Shown here: one piece after another, positions 17,357 through 25,259 of the stretch | How the letters are laid out: each line of letters opens with the position of its first letter | How positions within the stretch are numbered: the stretch's first letter is position 1 | NCBI RefSeq assembly: GCF_034928825.1 | Contig: NZ_JAYFUL010000034.1 | Coordinates: forward strand, 1 to 64,000 | DNA length: 64,000 bases | From: Arcicella aquatica | GTDB lineage: Bacteria; Bacteroidota; Bacteroidia; Cytophagales; Spirosomataceae | Direction of reading: 5' to 3' | Position numbers and translations under genes: made by a program | Notes under the pieces: model-generated | What the model was told of the DNA's origin: nothing | The model's database searches: none | The model's input: the letters and a program-made list of their open reading frames with translations, nothing else

Positions 17357-19051
17357 TTATTGTTTTCCCGAATGTGTCAACGTTTCAACTATCTCACCAT
17401 GTGCAAGCTTATCGGCTTTGTCAAAATTTTGTAGGGCCTTCTGAATAGTTTCGTCAAAAGATGTCATCACTTGATAATATTCATTATTCAAGTTTTTACC
17501 CGCCTTTCTTTGCCAAACGCTTCTAGCGACCAAAGCCTTTATTTGTCCTTTGATATAGTTGTTTGAACGGTCATAATCTTTAGCCGACTGTTTTACTTTT
17601 GCTTGTGTTGCCAATCTTTGTAAATCTGCCATCATGGCGTCTGTTACAACAAACTGCTTATTAAACTCTTTAAAATTAAGTTTTTCAAGTGTTTTTAAAT
17701 TCTTGTTTGCATAGTTCAACGCATATTCACGAATAACATTCTTGCTAAACAATTCCGTTAAATACTTAGAATAATAGCTTGTATCTCGGGCGACAAATAC
17801 ATCGGGCGTAATACCTCCACCGCCATACACTGTACGACCAGCAACAGTTTTATACTTCAATTTCTCATTGAATTTTATACTATCTGAACTAAAGAATTCT
17901 CCGCTTTTCATCCGTGTTTCATAATCCTTTTCATAGTCTTCTTCCTTCCCTAAAGAATATGGTTTCTGGATACTTCTTCCACTTGGCGTGTAGTATCTTG
18001 AAATAGTCAATCGTAACTCAGAGCCATCATGCAAGGTAATTGGCATTTGTACTAATCCTTTTCCAAACGAGCGTCTGCCTACAATCAAGGCACGGTCGTT
18101 ATCCTGTAAAGCACCTGCTACAATTTCAGCGGCAGAAGCACTATTTTCATCAACCAGTACAATGACGGCTCCTTTTTCAAAAATCCCTTCCTGACGAGTG
18201 AATGTCTGTGAATCAAACTTAGAACCTTTGCCTTTGGTATATACAATCAGGCGTTCGTCTGATAAAAGCTCATCAACCATTTTCTCTGCGCGGTCTTTGT
18301 ACCCCCCCGGATTTCCACGTAAATCAAGCACCAAACGTTTTAATCCTTGTGATTTCAAAGAAGATAATACTTGATGGAATTCATCATACGTAGATTCAGA
18401 GAAACGATCTACCTTGATATATCCTGTCTGGTTATCCATCATAAAACCAGCATTGATAGAATATGAAGGAATCCTATCACGGGTAACGGTAAATTGTCTG
18501 ATTTTACTTTCTCCGCTTCTAACGATTTCCAATTCAACCTCACTCCCACGCGGCCCTCTTAGCTTACTGAATATTAGGCTTGAATTTACTTTTTGTCCGA
18601 TTAATGAAACGCCATCTGCTTTAATCAAACGGTCGCCACTTTTTATGCCCACAGCATCCGAAGGGCCACCAACCATGGCATTTACCACATAAACGGTATC
18701 ATTAAACACATTGAATTCTATACCGATACCATCAAAGCCAGATTCTAACTGCGAGCGAGCGGCAGCTACATCTTCCGTAGAAAAATAAGAGGTATGCGGG
18801 TCTAGTTTCTCTAACATTTTTTTGATAGAGAACTCCACCAGAGAGTCTGTACTGACAGAATCTACATAATTATTTTCAACTAATGAAAGCACCTCACGAT
18901 ATTTCGCTACTCCTTTAGCGACATTATTCATGCGCGACTGACCACTAAAAAAGTTGGCACCAATAAGCATTCCTGCTACCAAAGTAAAAGCAATTATGAT
19001 GGGCAATCTGATAATCATCGGCTGATTATTCACGGGCTTATTTTCCTTCAT
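17357..19051 (-). CDS. S41 C-terminal processing peptidase (CtpA/Prc type)
   Basis: 564 aa from the ATG at 19051; an upstream in-frame extension to 19099 adds an improbable N-terminus. A single membrane or signal segment falls at about residues 12-30 (LPIIIAFTLVAGMLIGANFF). A PDZ domain follows (GFDGIGIEFN... VNAMVGGPSDAVGIKSGDRLI), then the S41 protease core. Visible catalytic elements are DENSASAAEIVAGALQDNDRA (nucleophile Ser) and VGRRSFGKGLVQ (general-base Lys). A C-terminal helical extension of about 160 residues completes the usual Bacteroidota architecture. Family members degrade or trim periplasmic proteins. The gene is divergent from ruvX. Confidence 0.94.
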   Translation of the reverse strand: MKENKPVNNQPMIIRLPIIIAFTLVAGMLIGANFFSGQSRMNNVAKGVAKYREVLSLVENNYVDSVSTDSLVEFSIKKMLEKLDPHTSYFSTEDVAAARSQLESGFDGIGIEFNVFNDTVYVVNAMVGGPSDAVGIKSGDRLIKADGVSLIGQKVNSSLIFSKLRGPRGSEVELEIVRSGESKIRQFTVTRDRIPSYSINAGFMMDNQTGYIKVDRFSESTYDEFHQVLSSLKSQGLKRLVLDLRGNPGGYKDRAEKMVDELLSDERLIVYTKGKGSKFDSQTFTRQEGIFEKGAVIVLVDENSASAAEIVAGALQDNDRALIVGRRSFGKGLVQMPITLHDGSELRLTISRYYTPSGRSIQKPYSLGKEEDYEKDYETRMKSGEFFSSDSIKFNEKLKYKTVAGRTVYGGGGITPDVFVARDTSYYSKYLTELFSKNVIREYALNYANKNLKTLEKLNFKEFNKQFVVTDAMMADLQRLATQAKVKQSAKDYDRSNNYIKGQIKALVARSVWQRKAGKNLNNEYYQVMTSFDETIQKALQNFDKADKLAHGEIVETLTHSGKQ

Positions 19052-19190
19052 CTTCAAACTGAATATTATTTTAACAACAAAATACCAATAAATTTTCAAA
19101 AAGCATATAATGTGCTATAATTTTCGAAGAGGTTTAGGAATTTTAATAACGCAGAATTCGTCAAGAAAATATTTGCCCAATAAAATGATG

Positions 19191-19198
19191 TAACTTTG
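19191..19198 (+). promoter_or_regulatory. -7 box of ruvX
   Basis: TAACTTTG matches TAnnTTTG. A TTTG at 19172-19175 could act as the -33 element, but its 15-nt spacing is shorter than usual. The box lies upstream of the GC-rich hairpin, so the hairpin would be in the mRNA leader. Confidence 0.55.
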
Positions 19199-19217
19199 TG
19201 AGATTATAAAACAATGA

Positions 19218-19264
19218 AACCTCACCCCCTGCCCCCTCTCCTTCAGAGGGCAGGGGGTGAGGTT
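19218..19264 (+). repeat. GC-rich hairpin in the ruvX 5' leader
   Basis: The left arm AACCTCACCCCCTGCCC with CCTCT pairs with the right arm AGAGGGCAGGGGGTGAGGTT (one 2-nt bulge, 5-nt loop). It is strikingly GC-rich for this genome. It lies between the -7 box (19191) and the ATG (19275), ending 10 nt before the start codon, so it should cover or abut the ribosome binding region. An in-frame GTG (19257) lies inside it. Confidence 0.85.
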
Positions 19265-19274
19265 AAGCAACACC

Positions 19275-19691
19275 ATGGGAAGAATATTAGCCATAGATTA
19301 TGGAACTAAAAGAGTAGGTTTGGCTGTAACAGACCCTTTAAAAATTATTGCCTCTGCTTTAGATACTGTCCATAGCAAAGATGTTTTGAACTTCCTGAAA
19401 GTATATATGGAAAAAGAAAGCGTAGAAGCTTTTGTAGTAGGAATGCCTGTGAATCTTGACGGACAAGCCACTAATAATACCTCACAAGTAAAAGGTTTTA
19501 TTACTACGCTGAAAAAAGCATTCCCCGAAATGCCCATTCATTTGCACGACGAGCGTTTTACGTCATCAATGGCTATGAGTGCCATGATTGCAAGTGGCTA
19601 TTCTAAAAAAGACCGTCGCGAAAAAGGGAACATTGATAAAATTTCTGCTACTATTATTTTACAGTCTTACATGGAGAGTAAGGGGATGTGA
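19275..19691 (+). CDS. ruvX: Putative pre-16S rRNA nuclease YqgF/RuvX
   Basis: 138 aa from the ATG at 19275. The in-frame GTG at 19257 lies inside the leader hairpin and is rejected. The N-terminal MGRILAIDYGTKRVGLAVTD is the RNase H-like motif of YqgF. VVGMPVNLDGQATNN and LHDERFTSSMA complete the family signature, with Asp8 and the Glu of HDERF as metal ligands. It was first proposed as a Holliday junction resolvase; in E. coli it matures the 5' end of 16S rRNA. The stop codon is followed at once by a GTGA/TGAG low-complexity block (19692-19725). Confidence 0.95.
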   Translation: MGRILAIDYGTKRVGLAVTDPLKIIASALDTVHSKDVLNFLKVYMEKESVEAFVVGMPVNLDGQATNNTSQVKGFITTLKKAFPEMPIHLHDERFTSSMAMSAMIASGYSKKDRREKGNIDKISATIILQSYMESKGM

Positions 19692-19725
19692 GTCATTGAA
19701 TGAATGAGTGATTTAGTGATTGTAA
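19692..19725 (+). repeat. GTGA/TGAG low-complexity block after ruvX
   Basis: Starts directly at the ruvX stop and contains GAATGAATGAGTGATTTAG followed by TGATTG. It shares its vocabulary with the blocks at 1-226, 38021-38077 and 56173-56355. Confidence 0.55.
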
Positions 19726-19759
19726 TACATTCAAAATTAACATTTTTCACTTCGCCATT

Positions 19760-19767
19760 TAATTTTG
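19760..19767 (+). promoter_or_regulatory. Candidate -7 box of aroE
   Basis: TAATTTTG, matching TAnnTTTG, lies 77-84 nt upstream of the aroE ATG. No -33 TTG was found at normal spacing. Confidence 0.45.
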
Positions 19768-19843
19768 ACGTATTACTTAAAAACAACAATTTTTAACAAA
19801 GCTTATAGCCTACGGCTTATTGCTTAAAGCCAAAACAATCAAC

Positions 19844-20596
19844 ATGAATCTTTACGGACTTATAGGTTATCCACTCGGACATTCTTTTTCAAAAGGTTAT
19901 TTTACTGAAAAATTCCAACAATTAGGCATTGCCGAAACCCATACTTACGAAAAATTTGAATTAGAAAACATTCAAGATTTACCTGCTCTGCTACAAAGCC
20001 ATCGCCCACAGCTAAAAGGTTTGAACGTAACTATCCCACATAAACAAAACGTGATTCCTTTTTTAGATGCTATCGACGAAGCAGCGTTGAAAATTGGGGC
20101 AGTAAATACCATCAAAATTTTACCCGACGGCACAACCAAGGGGTATAATACAGATTATTGGGGTTTCCGTTGGACGCTAGAAAAATGGGAAGATTTTCAA
20201 GCTATCAAACCACAAAAAGCATTGGTATTAGGCAAAGGTGGAGCAGCCAAAGCCATTATTCAAGCCTTGGAAGATTTAGGATTAACCACCCAATATGTAT
20301 CAAGAACGAAGGAAGAAGATACTATTACGTATGAGGAATTGACAGAGGAAGTAATGAACGAGCATCTTTTTATTGTGAATACTACGCCTTTGGGTATGTT
20401 TCCAAAAGTAGAAAATTTCCCTGCTATCCCCTATCATTTATTAACTGACAAACATTTACTGTATGATATTGTCTATAATCCTTTAGAAACTACTTTCTTA
20501 AAAAAGGGATTAGCGCATGGTGCCAAAGGTGTGCATTTTGGATTAGAAATGCTTCATGGACAAGCTGAAAAAGCTTGGGAGATTTGGGGGGAATAA
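19844..20596 (+). CDS. aroE: Shikimate dehydrogenase
   Basis: 250 aa from the ATG at 19844; the upstream in-frame TTG at 19820 is not used. The substrate-binding motif LIGYPLGHSFSKGYFTEKF is followed by NVTIPHKQNVIPFLD with the catalytic Lys, GAVNTIK and GYNTDYWGFRW. The NADP site is VLGKGGAAKAIIQAL, and FIVNTTPLGMFP closes the set. The enzyme reduces 3-dehydroshikimate to shikimate with NADPH in aromatic amino acid synthesis. The coenzyme loop is shorter than in E. coli, as usual in Bacteroidota. Monocistronic with a good terminator. Confidence 0.95.
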   Translation: MNLYGLIGYPLGHSFSKGYFTEKFQQLGIAETHTYEKFELENIQDLPALLQSHRPQLKGLNVTIPHKQNVIPFLDAIDEAALKIGAVNTIKILPDGTTKGYNTDYWGFRWTLEKWEDFQAIKPQKALVLGKGGAAKAIIQALEDLGLTTQYVSRTKEEDTITYEELTEEVMNEHLFIVNTTPLGMFPKVENFPAIPYHLLTDKHLLYDIVYNPLETTFLKKGLAHGAKGVHFGLEMLHGQAEKAWEIWGE

Positions 20597-20625
20597 TGCT
20601 ATTTATTGATATTTTGTTACTCTTA

Positions 20626-20650
20626 GCCATCTATTTTTAGATGGTTTTTT
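20626..20650 (+). terminator. Rho-independent terminator of aroE
   Basis: The stem CCATCTA/TAGATGG (20627-20633 and 20638-20644) with a TTTT loop is followed directly by TTTTTTATT. It lies 30 bp after the aroE stop. Confidence 0.88.
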
Positions 20651-20676
20651 ATTGATATATGACCGTATGATAAAAT

Positions 20677-20832
20677 ATGGAAAAGATATTGATGATGGAT
20701 TTTGATTGTTTGGCAGGAATTGGGATATTGGGAAATGTTTGGAAAAACACCGCTGAACAGTATCCAGCATTCTTTAGAATTAATTCATCGAAAAATAAAG
20801 AGTCAAAATTTTGTCTAAAATATAAATTATGA
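20677..20832 (+). CDS. Possible 51-aa small protein, translationally coupled
   Basis: ATG at 20677, stop TGA at 20830-20832. The stop overlaps the start codon of the next gene in an ATGA arrangement, which often marks translational coupling. The product begins MEKILMMDFDCLAGIGILG and ends KESKFCLKYKL, with no recognised domain. It could equally be a chance ORF: the length is near the random expectation, and no clear promoter box precedes it. Confidence 0.28.
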   Translation: MEKILMMDFDCLAGIGILGNVWKNTAEQYPAFFRINSSKNKESKFCLKYKL

Positions 20833-21023
20833 AAATCATAATTACACTTATACAAGTACTTCTTTCATTGTTACTTTTCTTAGATTTATTTTTTTGGGCA
20901 GCCTTATACGGTTCTGGTCATAGAGCTCCTCAAAAAACAGAAACAAGTATTATGCAAATTGCAGGATTGCTCATTCTGTTAATAATAGTTTCGACATTTA
21001 TTCGGCGTAGATTGAATAGATAA
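20829..21023 (+). CDS. Small two-helix membrane protein
   Basis: 64 aa with two hydrophobic segments (about residues 3-28 and 41-57). They are separated by a short polar loop (GSGHRAPQKTETS), and the basic tail is RRRLNR. The positive-inside rule puts the C-terminus in the cytoplasm. No family is recognised. Proteins of this size and shape are frequent in Bacteroidota. An upstream 51-aa ORF overlaps its ATG. Confidence 0.6.
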   Translation: MKIIITLIQVLLSLLLFLDLFFWAALYGSGHRAPQKTETSIMQIAGLLILLIIVSTFIRRRLNR

Positions 21024-21123
21024 CTTTTATCTTGAAACCTTTTTAATTTACTTAACAAATATTCAAAAAAATTAAAGCCTTAAACTAATCAAGTCCCTAT
21101 TTTAACCCTAATAATAAACCACC

Positions 21124-22698
21124 ATGAACAAAAAATTGCTGCTCTTATTTTTCAACATCACATTGTTTGTTTGTCTTCACTCTACCATTTTTGCACAAGT
21201 ATTTGAAGAATATACAGTTGATGCTCTTTCCCAAACTGCCCCTTTAAAACCCAAATTAAAAGATTTTAAGACTTTTGATGTAAGGCTCATTAAATACACT
21301 GCCTTGAATGCTCCGATAGAAATAAAAAATCTCCCCGACAGTGACTTCTCAACGCTTTTGTCGTCTGTCTCATTCAATCCATTAAAACAAGTAACTGATG
21401 GGGGTGATTTACACGTGGTCGTATTACTACAAGCGTATAGTGATATGAAACTTGGTGCATATACTGGATTCTATATTACCCTCTACGACAAGTTTATGAA
21501 CGTACAGGGAACATTTCAAAAGAATTGGAGTTATCTAGAACCCAAAGCCTCCAAAAAACTAACGGATGATTCTGCTTATAAAGTAAAATTTAAAGCAAAC
21601 CTTGAAAGTGCGCTCGAAGACTTTTTAGCGACAATGTACAAAGCAGGCGTAGAAGGTCATGAAAAATATGTTCGTGTTACATTGGCTCAGTTTAGCAAAG
21701 CTAAAAATTGGCCAGATTTAAAAGACTTCAACGTAATTATCGAAGAAACTAACAAAACGCTTAGAAAACAAGGAACTAATGCTTGGTTAAAGGAAATCAC
21801 GAAAGATGACATTAAATATTGGGGGGAGTTTGTCAATGAAAAAGATGATACAGACCAAAATGATATAAAAAGAGCCGCTTTGCACAATTTGTGTGTTTAC
21901 TATACGCTAAACCATGATGAAAAAATGGCAAGAGATTATTTAGAAAAATATAAAAAAGTAGATGTTGAGTTAAAATTTAATGGCGTAAAATTTAGGTATT
22001 CAGATAGAATAGAGGAAGTACTTATTAATGAAATATTCCCTAAAAAAGAAACAGAGCCTTTACTAACTCAAGAGATACCACTTGACGCAATCTTAGAAAA
22101 ACACCAATTCATTACTGTTGAAGGCACTGCCATTCCTTATGAAGGTGATAAGTTTTTTAAAGAACCTTTTAAAGGAACCATCAAAATTGTGAAGCCAGAA
22201 CCTTATTTCAATATAACCAACAGCGGAGCAGTCTCTACGCTAGGTGGAAAAGATGTAGGAGTTCCTATTAAACTTTTTAATGGTAAAGAATTGGTTAAAC
22301 AACTTTATGCCTCTAATATTCAGAAGATAACGAGCAATGATGATTCAAAAGAGTTTGTTGTTCGTAAATTTAGATTGCTGACGTTTACCTACTTTACCCT
22401 CTTAGAGCGTACCTATAAAGGCCCTAAAGTTGCATTATACGAACAATTATTTGTTGAAGATTCGCCTGTTTCACAGAAAAGCTCTAACCCAGAACGTCAA
22501 AATATAGCCCCAGAAGTTTATTTTTGGTTGGCTAAAACAGGCGATACAGAAGGAGTACAAACAACTTTTATTAACGTAAAAAAGAGACTTTTTGAATATT
22601 TTAGCGACTGCCCATCAATCAAGGAAAAGTACAGCGAAGTCAGTTACAATAATTTAAATATGAAAAATATCGTAGCAGATTACGATAAATGTAAATAA
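21124..22698 (+). CDS. Secreted protein of unknown function (524 aa)
   Basis: A clear signal peptide (residues 1-25) ends at TIFAQ. The mature part is acidic and lysine-rich and contains no motif I recognise. A first part (about 40-175) has alternating strand-like segments such as GGDLHVVVLLQAYSDMKLGAYTGFYITLYD. A middle part (about 185-300) is helical with TPR-like content (AALHNLCVYYTLNHDEKMARDYLEKYKKVD). A C-terminal part is again strand-rich. It is probably a periplasmic or outer-membrane-associated protein. It is 44 bp before the FMN reductase gene on the same strand, so they may be co-transcribed. Confidence 0.75.
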   Translation: MNKKLLLLFFNITLFVCLHSTIFAQVFEEYTVDALSQTAPLKPKLKDFKTFDVRLIKYTALNAPIEIKNLPDSDFSTLLSSVSFNPLKQVTDGGDLHVVVLLQAYSDMKLGAYTGFYITLYDKFMNVQGTFQKNWSYLEPKASKKLTDDSAYKVKFKANLESALEDFLATMYKAGVEGHEKYVRVTLAQFSKAKNWPDLKDFNVIIEETNKTLRKQGTNAWLKEITKDDIKYWGEFVNEKDDTDQNDIKRAALHNLCVYYTLNHDEKMARDYLEKYKKVDVELKFNGVKFRYSDRIEEVLINEIFPKKETEPLLTQEIPLDAILEKHQFITVEGTAIPYEGDKFFKEPFKGTIKIVKPEPYFNITNSGAVSTLGGKDVGVPIKLFNGKELVKQLYASNIQKITSNDDSKEFVVRKFRLLTFTYFTLLERTYKGPKVALYEQLFVEDSPVSQKSSNPERQNIAPEVYFWLAKTGDTEGVQTTFINVKKRLFEYFSDCPSIKEKYSEVSYNNLNMKNIVADYDKCK

Positions 22699-22742
22699 AA
22701 TTTGCTCCCTGATTTTAACATTACAAGAACAAATTATCTAAT

Positions 22743-23282
22743 ATGAAAATAATTGCATTTGCAGGAAGTAATAGCTCTACTTCTATCAATAAAAAACTAG
22801 TAACATACGTTTCATCATATTTTCAGGGACATACTATTGAAATTCTAGACCTCAATGATTATGAAATGCCTTTGTTTAGTGTGGATAAGTTGGCAAAAGA
22901 TGGGATTCCTCAATTGACATTAGATTTCGCTGAAAAAATCGACTCTAGTGATTTTTTATTGATTTCATTAGCAGAAAACAATGGTGCTTATACCACAGCC
23001 TTCAAAAACGTTTTCGATTGGCTTTCTATGATTCCTGAGCGTCCTGTGTTTGGGAATAAACCTATGTTTTTATTATCAACTTCTCCTGGAGCAAGAGGGG
23101 GAGCAAGCGTAATGGAAATAGCCAAAAATAGAATGCCTCATAGTGGTGGTAAAGTAATAGAGACTTTTTCTTTACCAAGTTTCTATAAGAGTTTTGTGGA
23201 AGGTAAAGGAATTACAAATAGCGAATACGCTACGGAATTAGCTACTAAAATTGAGAAAATAAAGGACGATTTATTAATGTAA
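22743..23282 (+). CDS. NADPH-dependent FMN reductase family protein
   Basis: 179 aa flavodoxin-like fold. The N-terminal MKIIAFAGSNSSTSINKKL is the phosphate-binding loop for FMN. SLAENNGAYTTAFKNVFDWLS matches the conserved stretch of this family (compare PEYNGSIPGALKNAIDW in well-studied members), and KPMFLLSTSPGARGG is also typical. These proteins reduce FMN, quinones or azo compounds with NAD(P)H; the substrate here is unknown. It lies in a plus-strand run with the secreted 524-aa protein upstream and DinB downstream. Confidence 0.88.
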   Translation: MKIIAFAGSNSSTSINKKLVTYVSSYFQGHTIEILDLNDYEMPLFSVDKLAKDGIPQLTLDFAEKIDSSDFLLISLAENNGAYTTAFKNVFDWLSMIPERPVFGNKPMFLLSTSPGARGGASVMEIAKNRMPHSGGKVIETFSLPSFYKSFVEGKGITNSEYATELATKIEKIKDDLLM

Positions 23283-23335
23283 TGACTATATTTAATTCTT
23301 GACAACAAAACCTAAACCATCAAACCTTATGCAAG

Positions 23336-23860
23336 ATGAATGAAATTGATTTCTTGATTAAACAAACTAGTGATGCTTATAACTGGACTAATAAATTAAT
23401 CCATTCTATTTCTTTAGAAAAATGGGATACTACCCCGAACATTCTTGAAACGAATGTCACTTGGCAAGTAGGTCACTTAATCATGAGTCATTATTACCAC
23501 TCTATTATGGTGATAGTTGGCCACCAAATGGATATTATCCAAAAGATACCGCTAAAAGACTATAATGATTTTTTTACAGATGGTGTTCCCAGTGCCACCA
23601 TCGGCAAAACACATGCAAATAACCTTTTAACTCAATTGAATATCGTTCAGGAAAAGTCTTTAGCTATAATCAAAGCATTGCCATTAGCAGAACTTGATAA
23701 TAAATTAGAGCCAACACCGACACCTCATCCTATCGCAAAAACTAAACTAGAAGCTTTAGACTGGAATATTAAACATACCATGTACCACTGTGGACAAATT
23801 GGTATATTAAAAAGAATTATTGACGAGCGATACGATTTTGGATTAAGACGAAATGAATAA
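23336..23860 (+). CDS. DinB-family protein
   Basis: 174 aa four-helix DinB/YfiT-like fold. Potential metal ligands are histidines in WQVGHLIMSHYYHSI and in the late motif NIKHTMYHCGQIGILKRI, spaced as in the family triad. Such proteins include thiol-dependent metalloenzymes, but most are uncharacterised. It is the second gene of a cluster of small enzymes. A 38-aa ORF starts 8 bp before its stop. A second, divergent DinB protein lies 0.9 kb downstream on the other strand. Confidence 0.85.
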   Translation: MNEIDFLIKQTSDAYNWTNKLIHSISLEKWDTTPNILETNVTWQVGHLIMSHYYHSIMVIVGHQMDIIQKIPLKDYNDFFTDGVPSATIGKTHANNLLTQLNIVQEKSLAIIKALPLAELDNKLEPTPTPHPIAKTKLEALDWNIKHTMYHCGQIGILKRIIDERYDFGLRRNE

Positions 23861-23969
23861 AAGAATCATTTATTCGCTTTTCTTCGAATATGATAATAAG
23901 CACGGAAATCATTGGATGTTGTGGATAAATGATAATAAAGCTAAATTAAACGTAATAATAAATGAGTAA
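23853..23969 (+). CDS. Possible 38-aa small protein tiling the gap between two genes
   Basis: The ATG at 23853 overlaps the last 8 bp of the DinB gene, and the stop TAA at 23967-23969 lies 8 bp inside the next gene. The ORF therefore bridges the intergenic gap with overlaps on both sides. The product begins MNKRIIYSLFFEYDNKHGNH, has an aromatic-rich middle and no recognised family. It may be a real coupled micro-gene, a remnant of a larger gene, or chance. Confidence 0.33.
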   Translation: MNKRIIYSLFFEYDNKHGNHWMLWINDNKAKLNVIINE

Positions 23970-24339
23970 CAAAGAAAAAATAATCAATAACTACATAGAA
24001 GGATACAATCAGTTTGATATTGATAAAATGGTGTTAGACTTCGATGACAATATTATTTTTGAGAATATTTCTAATGGGGAAGTCAACATGACTTTGTCAG
24101 GAATTACTGCGTTTAAAGAACAAGCAGAACAGGCAAAAGCTTACTTCTCTGCAAGAACTCAAACAATAACATCATTAGAGGACAAAGATGATGAAGTTGA
24201 AGTCGAGATAGGTTATTATGCCATATTAGGAATGGATTTCCCTAATGGATTAAAGAAAGGCGACGAATTGAAATTAAAAGGAAAGTCTATTTTCAAGTTT
24301 TTGGATGATAAAATTATTAAGCTTACTGATATTAGTTAA
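23962..24339 (+). CDS. NTF2-like (SnoaL-type) protein
   Basis: 125 aa single domain. NNYIEGYNQFDIDKMVLDFDDNIIFENISNGEV is the first helix and strand of a SnoaL/NTF2 fold, and LSGITAFKEQAEQAKAYFSARTQTITSLEDKDDEVEVEIGYYA continues it. The family includes isomerases, hydrolases and binding proteins; no catalytic residue set is obvious, so no reaction is assigned. It is last in the plus-strand run and is followed by a strong terminator hairpin at 24355-24402. Confidence 0.82.
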   Translation: MSNKEKIINNYIEGYNQFDIDKMVLDFDDNIIFENISNGEVNMTLSGITAFKEQAEQAKAYFSARTQTITSLEDKDDEVEVEIGYYAILGMDFPNGLKKGDELKLKGKSIFKFLDDKIIKLTDIS

Positions 24340-24354
24340 TGTACATATATTTAT

Positions 24355-24402
24355 TAACCAAAAGCGGTCGTAGCATTCATTTGCTACGACCGCTTTTGGT
24401 TA
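24355..24402 (+). terminator. Strong hairpin terminator after the NTF2-like gene
   Basis: A 21-bp perfect stem (24355-24375 with 24382-24402, core AAAAGCGGTCGTAGCA) has a 6-nt loop TTCATT and is followed by a short T-rich stretch. It begins 16 bp after the stop codon. The stem is long enough to be a small repeat as well as a terminator. Confidence 0.75.
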
Positions 24403-24420
24403 TTTTATAAATTTTACTTT

Positions 24421-24454
24421 CCCTCGCTTGGCTGTACTGCAATGTAACATTGCA
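24421..24454. repeat. Truncated copy of the CCCTCGCTTGGC repeat family
   Basis: CCCTCGCTTGGC (24421-24432) is followed by the dyad TGCAATGTAACATTGCA (24438-24454). Both motifs also occur in the composite element at 30870-31041, where they are farther apart. This looks like a deleted derivative of that element. Confidence 0.6.
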
Positions 24455-24722
24455 AAAATGCAACGCATTTTGTAATTTTTCACCTTGCCCCCATTAGTCC
24501 GTATCTTTGATGATAGACTGTAATAACAATGGTTTTATAAACCACAAGTCAAATTGCTCAATTCATCACTAAACTGGGTGGGCTGGGCTTGCTTAATATT
24601 TATCGTTCCAAGGCTAAAGATGTGGAATAGCTGGGGTACTACTAACTACAAGTAGGTGTTGAGGACTAGGCGTCTCCCCCGAGACAGATACTAGTAATGG
24701 TGGAAATTGTTCTTTACTTTCC
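24455..24722. other. Intergenic region, probably decayed
   Basis: About 270 bp without a supported gene between convergent genes. It contains a small hairpin GTCTC/GAGAC near 24675 and several G-rich patches unlike the surrounding AT-rich spacers. No transposase fragment or tRNA was recognised. Confidence 0.4.
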
Positions 24723-25259
24723 TCAGTTTAATAGTCCATTGTTTATATCACCTGCTCTGAATGCCCATTCCGTATGTTTGTCAATATCTTGTCGTAACAA
24801 CATATTGAGTTGTGCTGCATGATGTTGGGTATGGCGGAGGTTATAAAGTAGAATTTCCAAAATCGGGTAATCCATATCATTGGGGTCATCTCCTTCTTTA
24901 AATCTTTCATTTAATTTTTCATCAGTCAAGGCATAGATTATTTGTTTGCACTTTTCACGGCTTAGTTGAAGATATTCTACTATTTCTTGTTTGCTATAAA
25001 TTTTGTCAGGTATTAAATCGTCAATAGCTTCTTTTGGTCTTTCTTCTGGCTCTTTTTGCGTAAAAGAAAGTAGTGGTGAAAAGTCACTTGGTGGAATTGT
25101 TAAATAGTAGTCTAAAAATATTGTACTATGAAAAGCAATATAATAAAATCGTTTGTGAGTAATAAAATAGTCGTCAGGACTATTTGAGATGGCATTTATA
25201 AGCATATCAATGCTTGCTCCGAATTGATTCCATAATATTTCTTTTATTGATTTGTCCAT
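24723..25259 (-). CDS. DinB-like damage-inducible family protein
   Basis: 178 aa helical protein. YYIAFHSTIFLDYYL and the late motif ILLYNLRHTQHHAAQLNMLLRQ carry histidines at the positions used for metal binding in DinB-like folds. EIVEYLQLSREKCKQIIYALTDEKL lies between them. The enzymatic function is unknown. It is only remotely similar to the DinB protein at 23336, so it is not a recent duplicate. Monocistronic; the upstream spacer of 535 bp carries no clear promoter. Confidence 0.78.
   Translation of the reverse strand: MDKSIKEILWNQFGASIDMLINAISNSPDDYFITHKRFYYIAFHSTIFLDYYLTIPPSDFSPLLSFTQKEPEERPKEAIDDLIPDKIYSKQEIVEYLQLSREKCKQIIYALTDEKLNERFKEGDDPNDMDYPILEILLYNLRHTQHHAAQLNMLLRQDIDKHTEWAFRAGDINNGLLN

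Noticed and set aside
24455..24722. tRNA or transposon remnant
   Set aside because: No cloverleaf with a TTCGA-type T-loop and no transposase fragment could be recognised.
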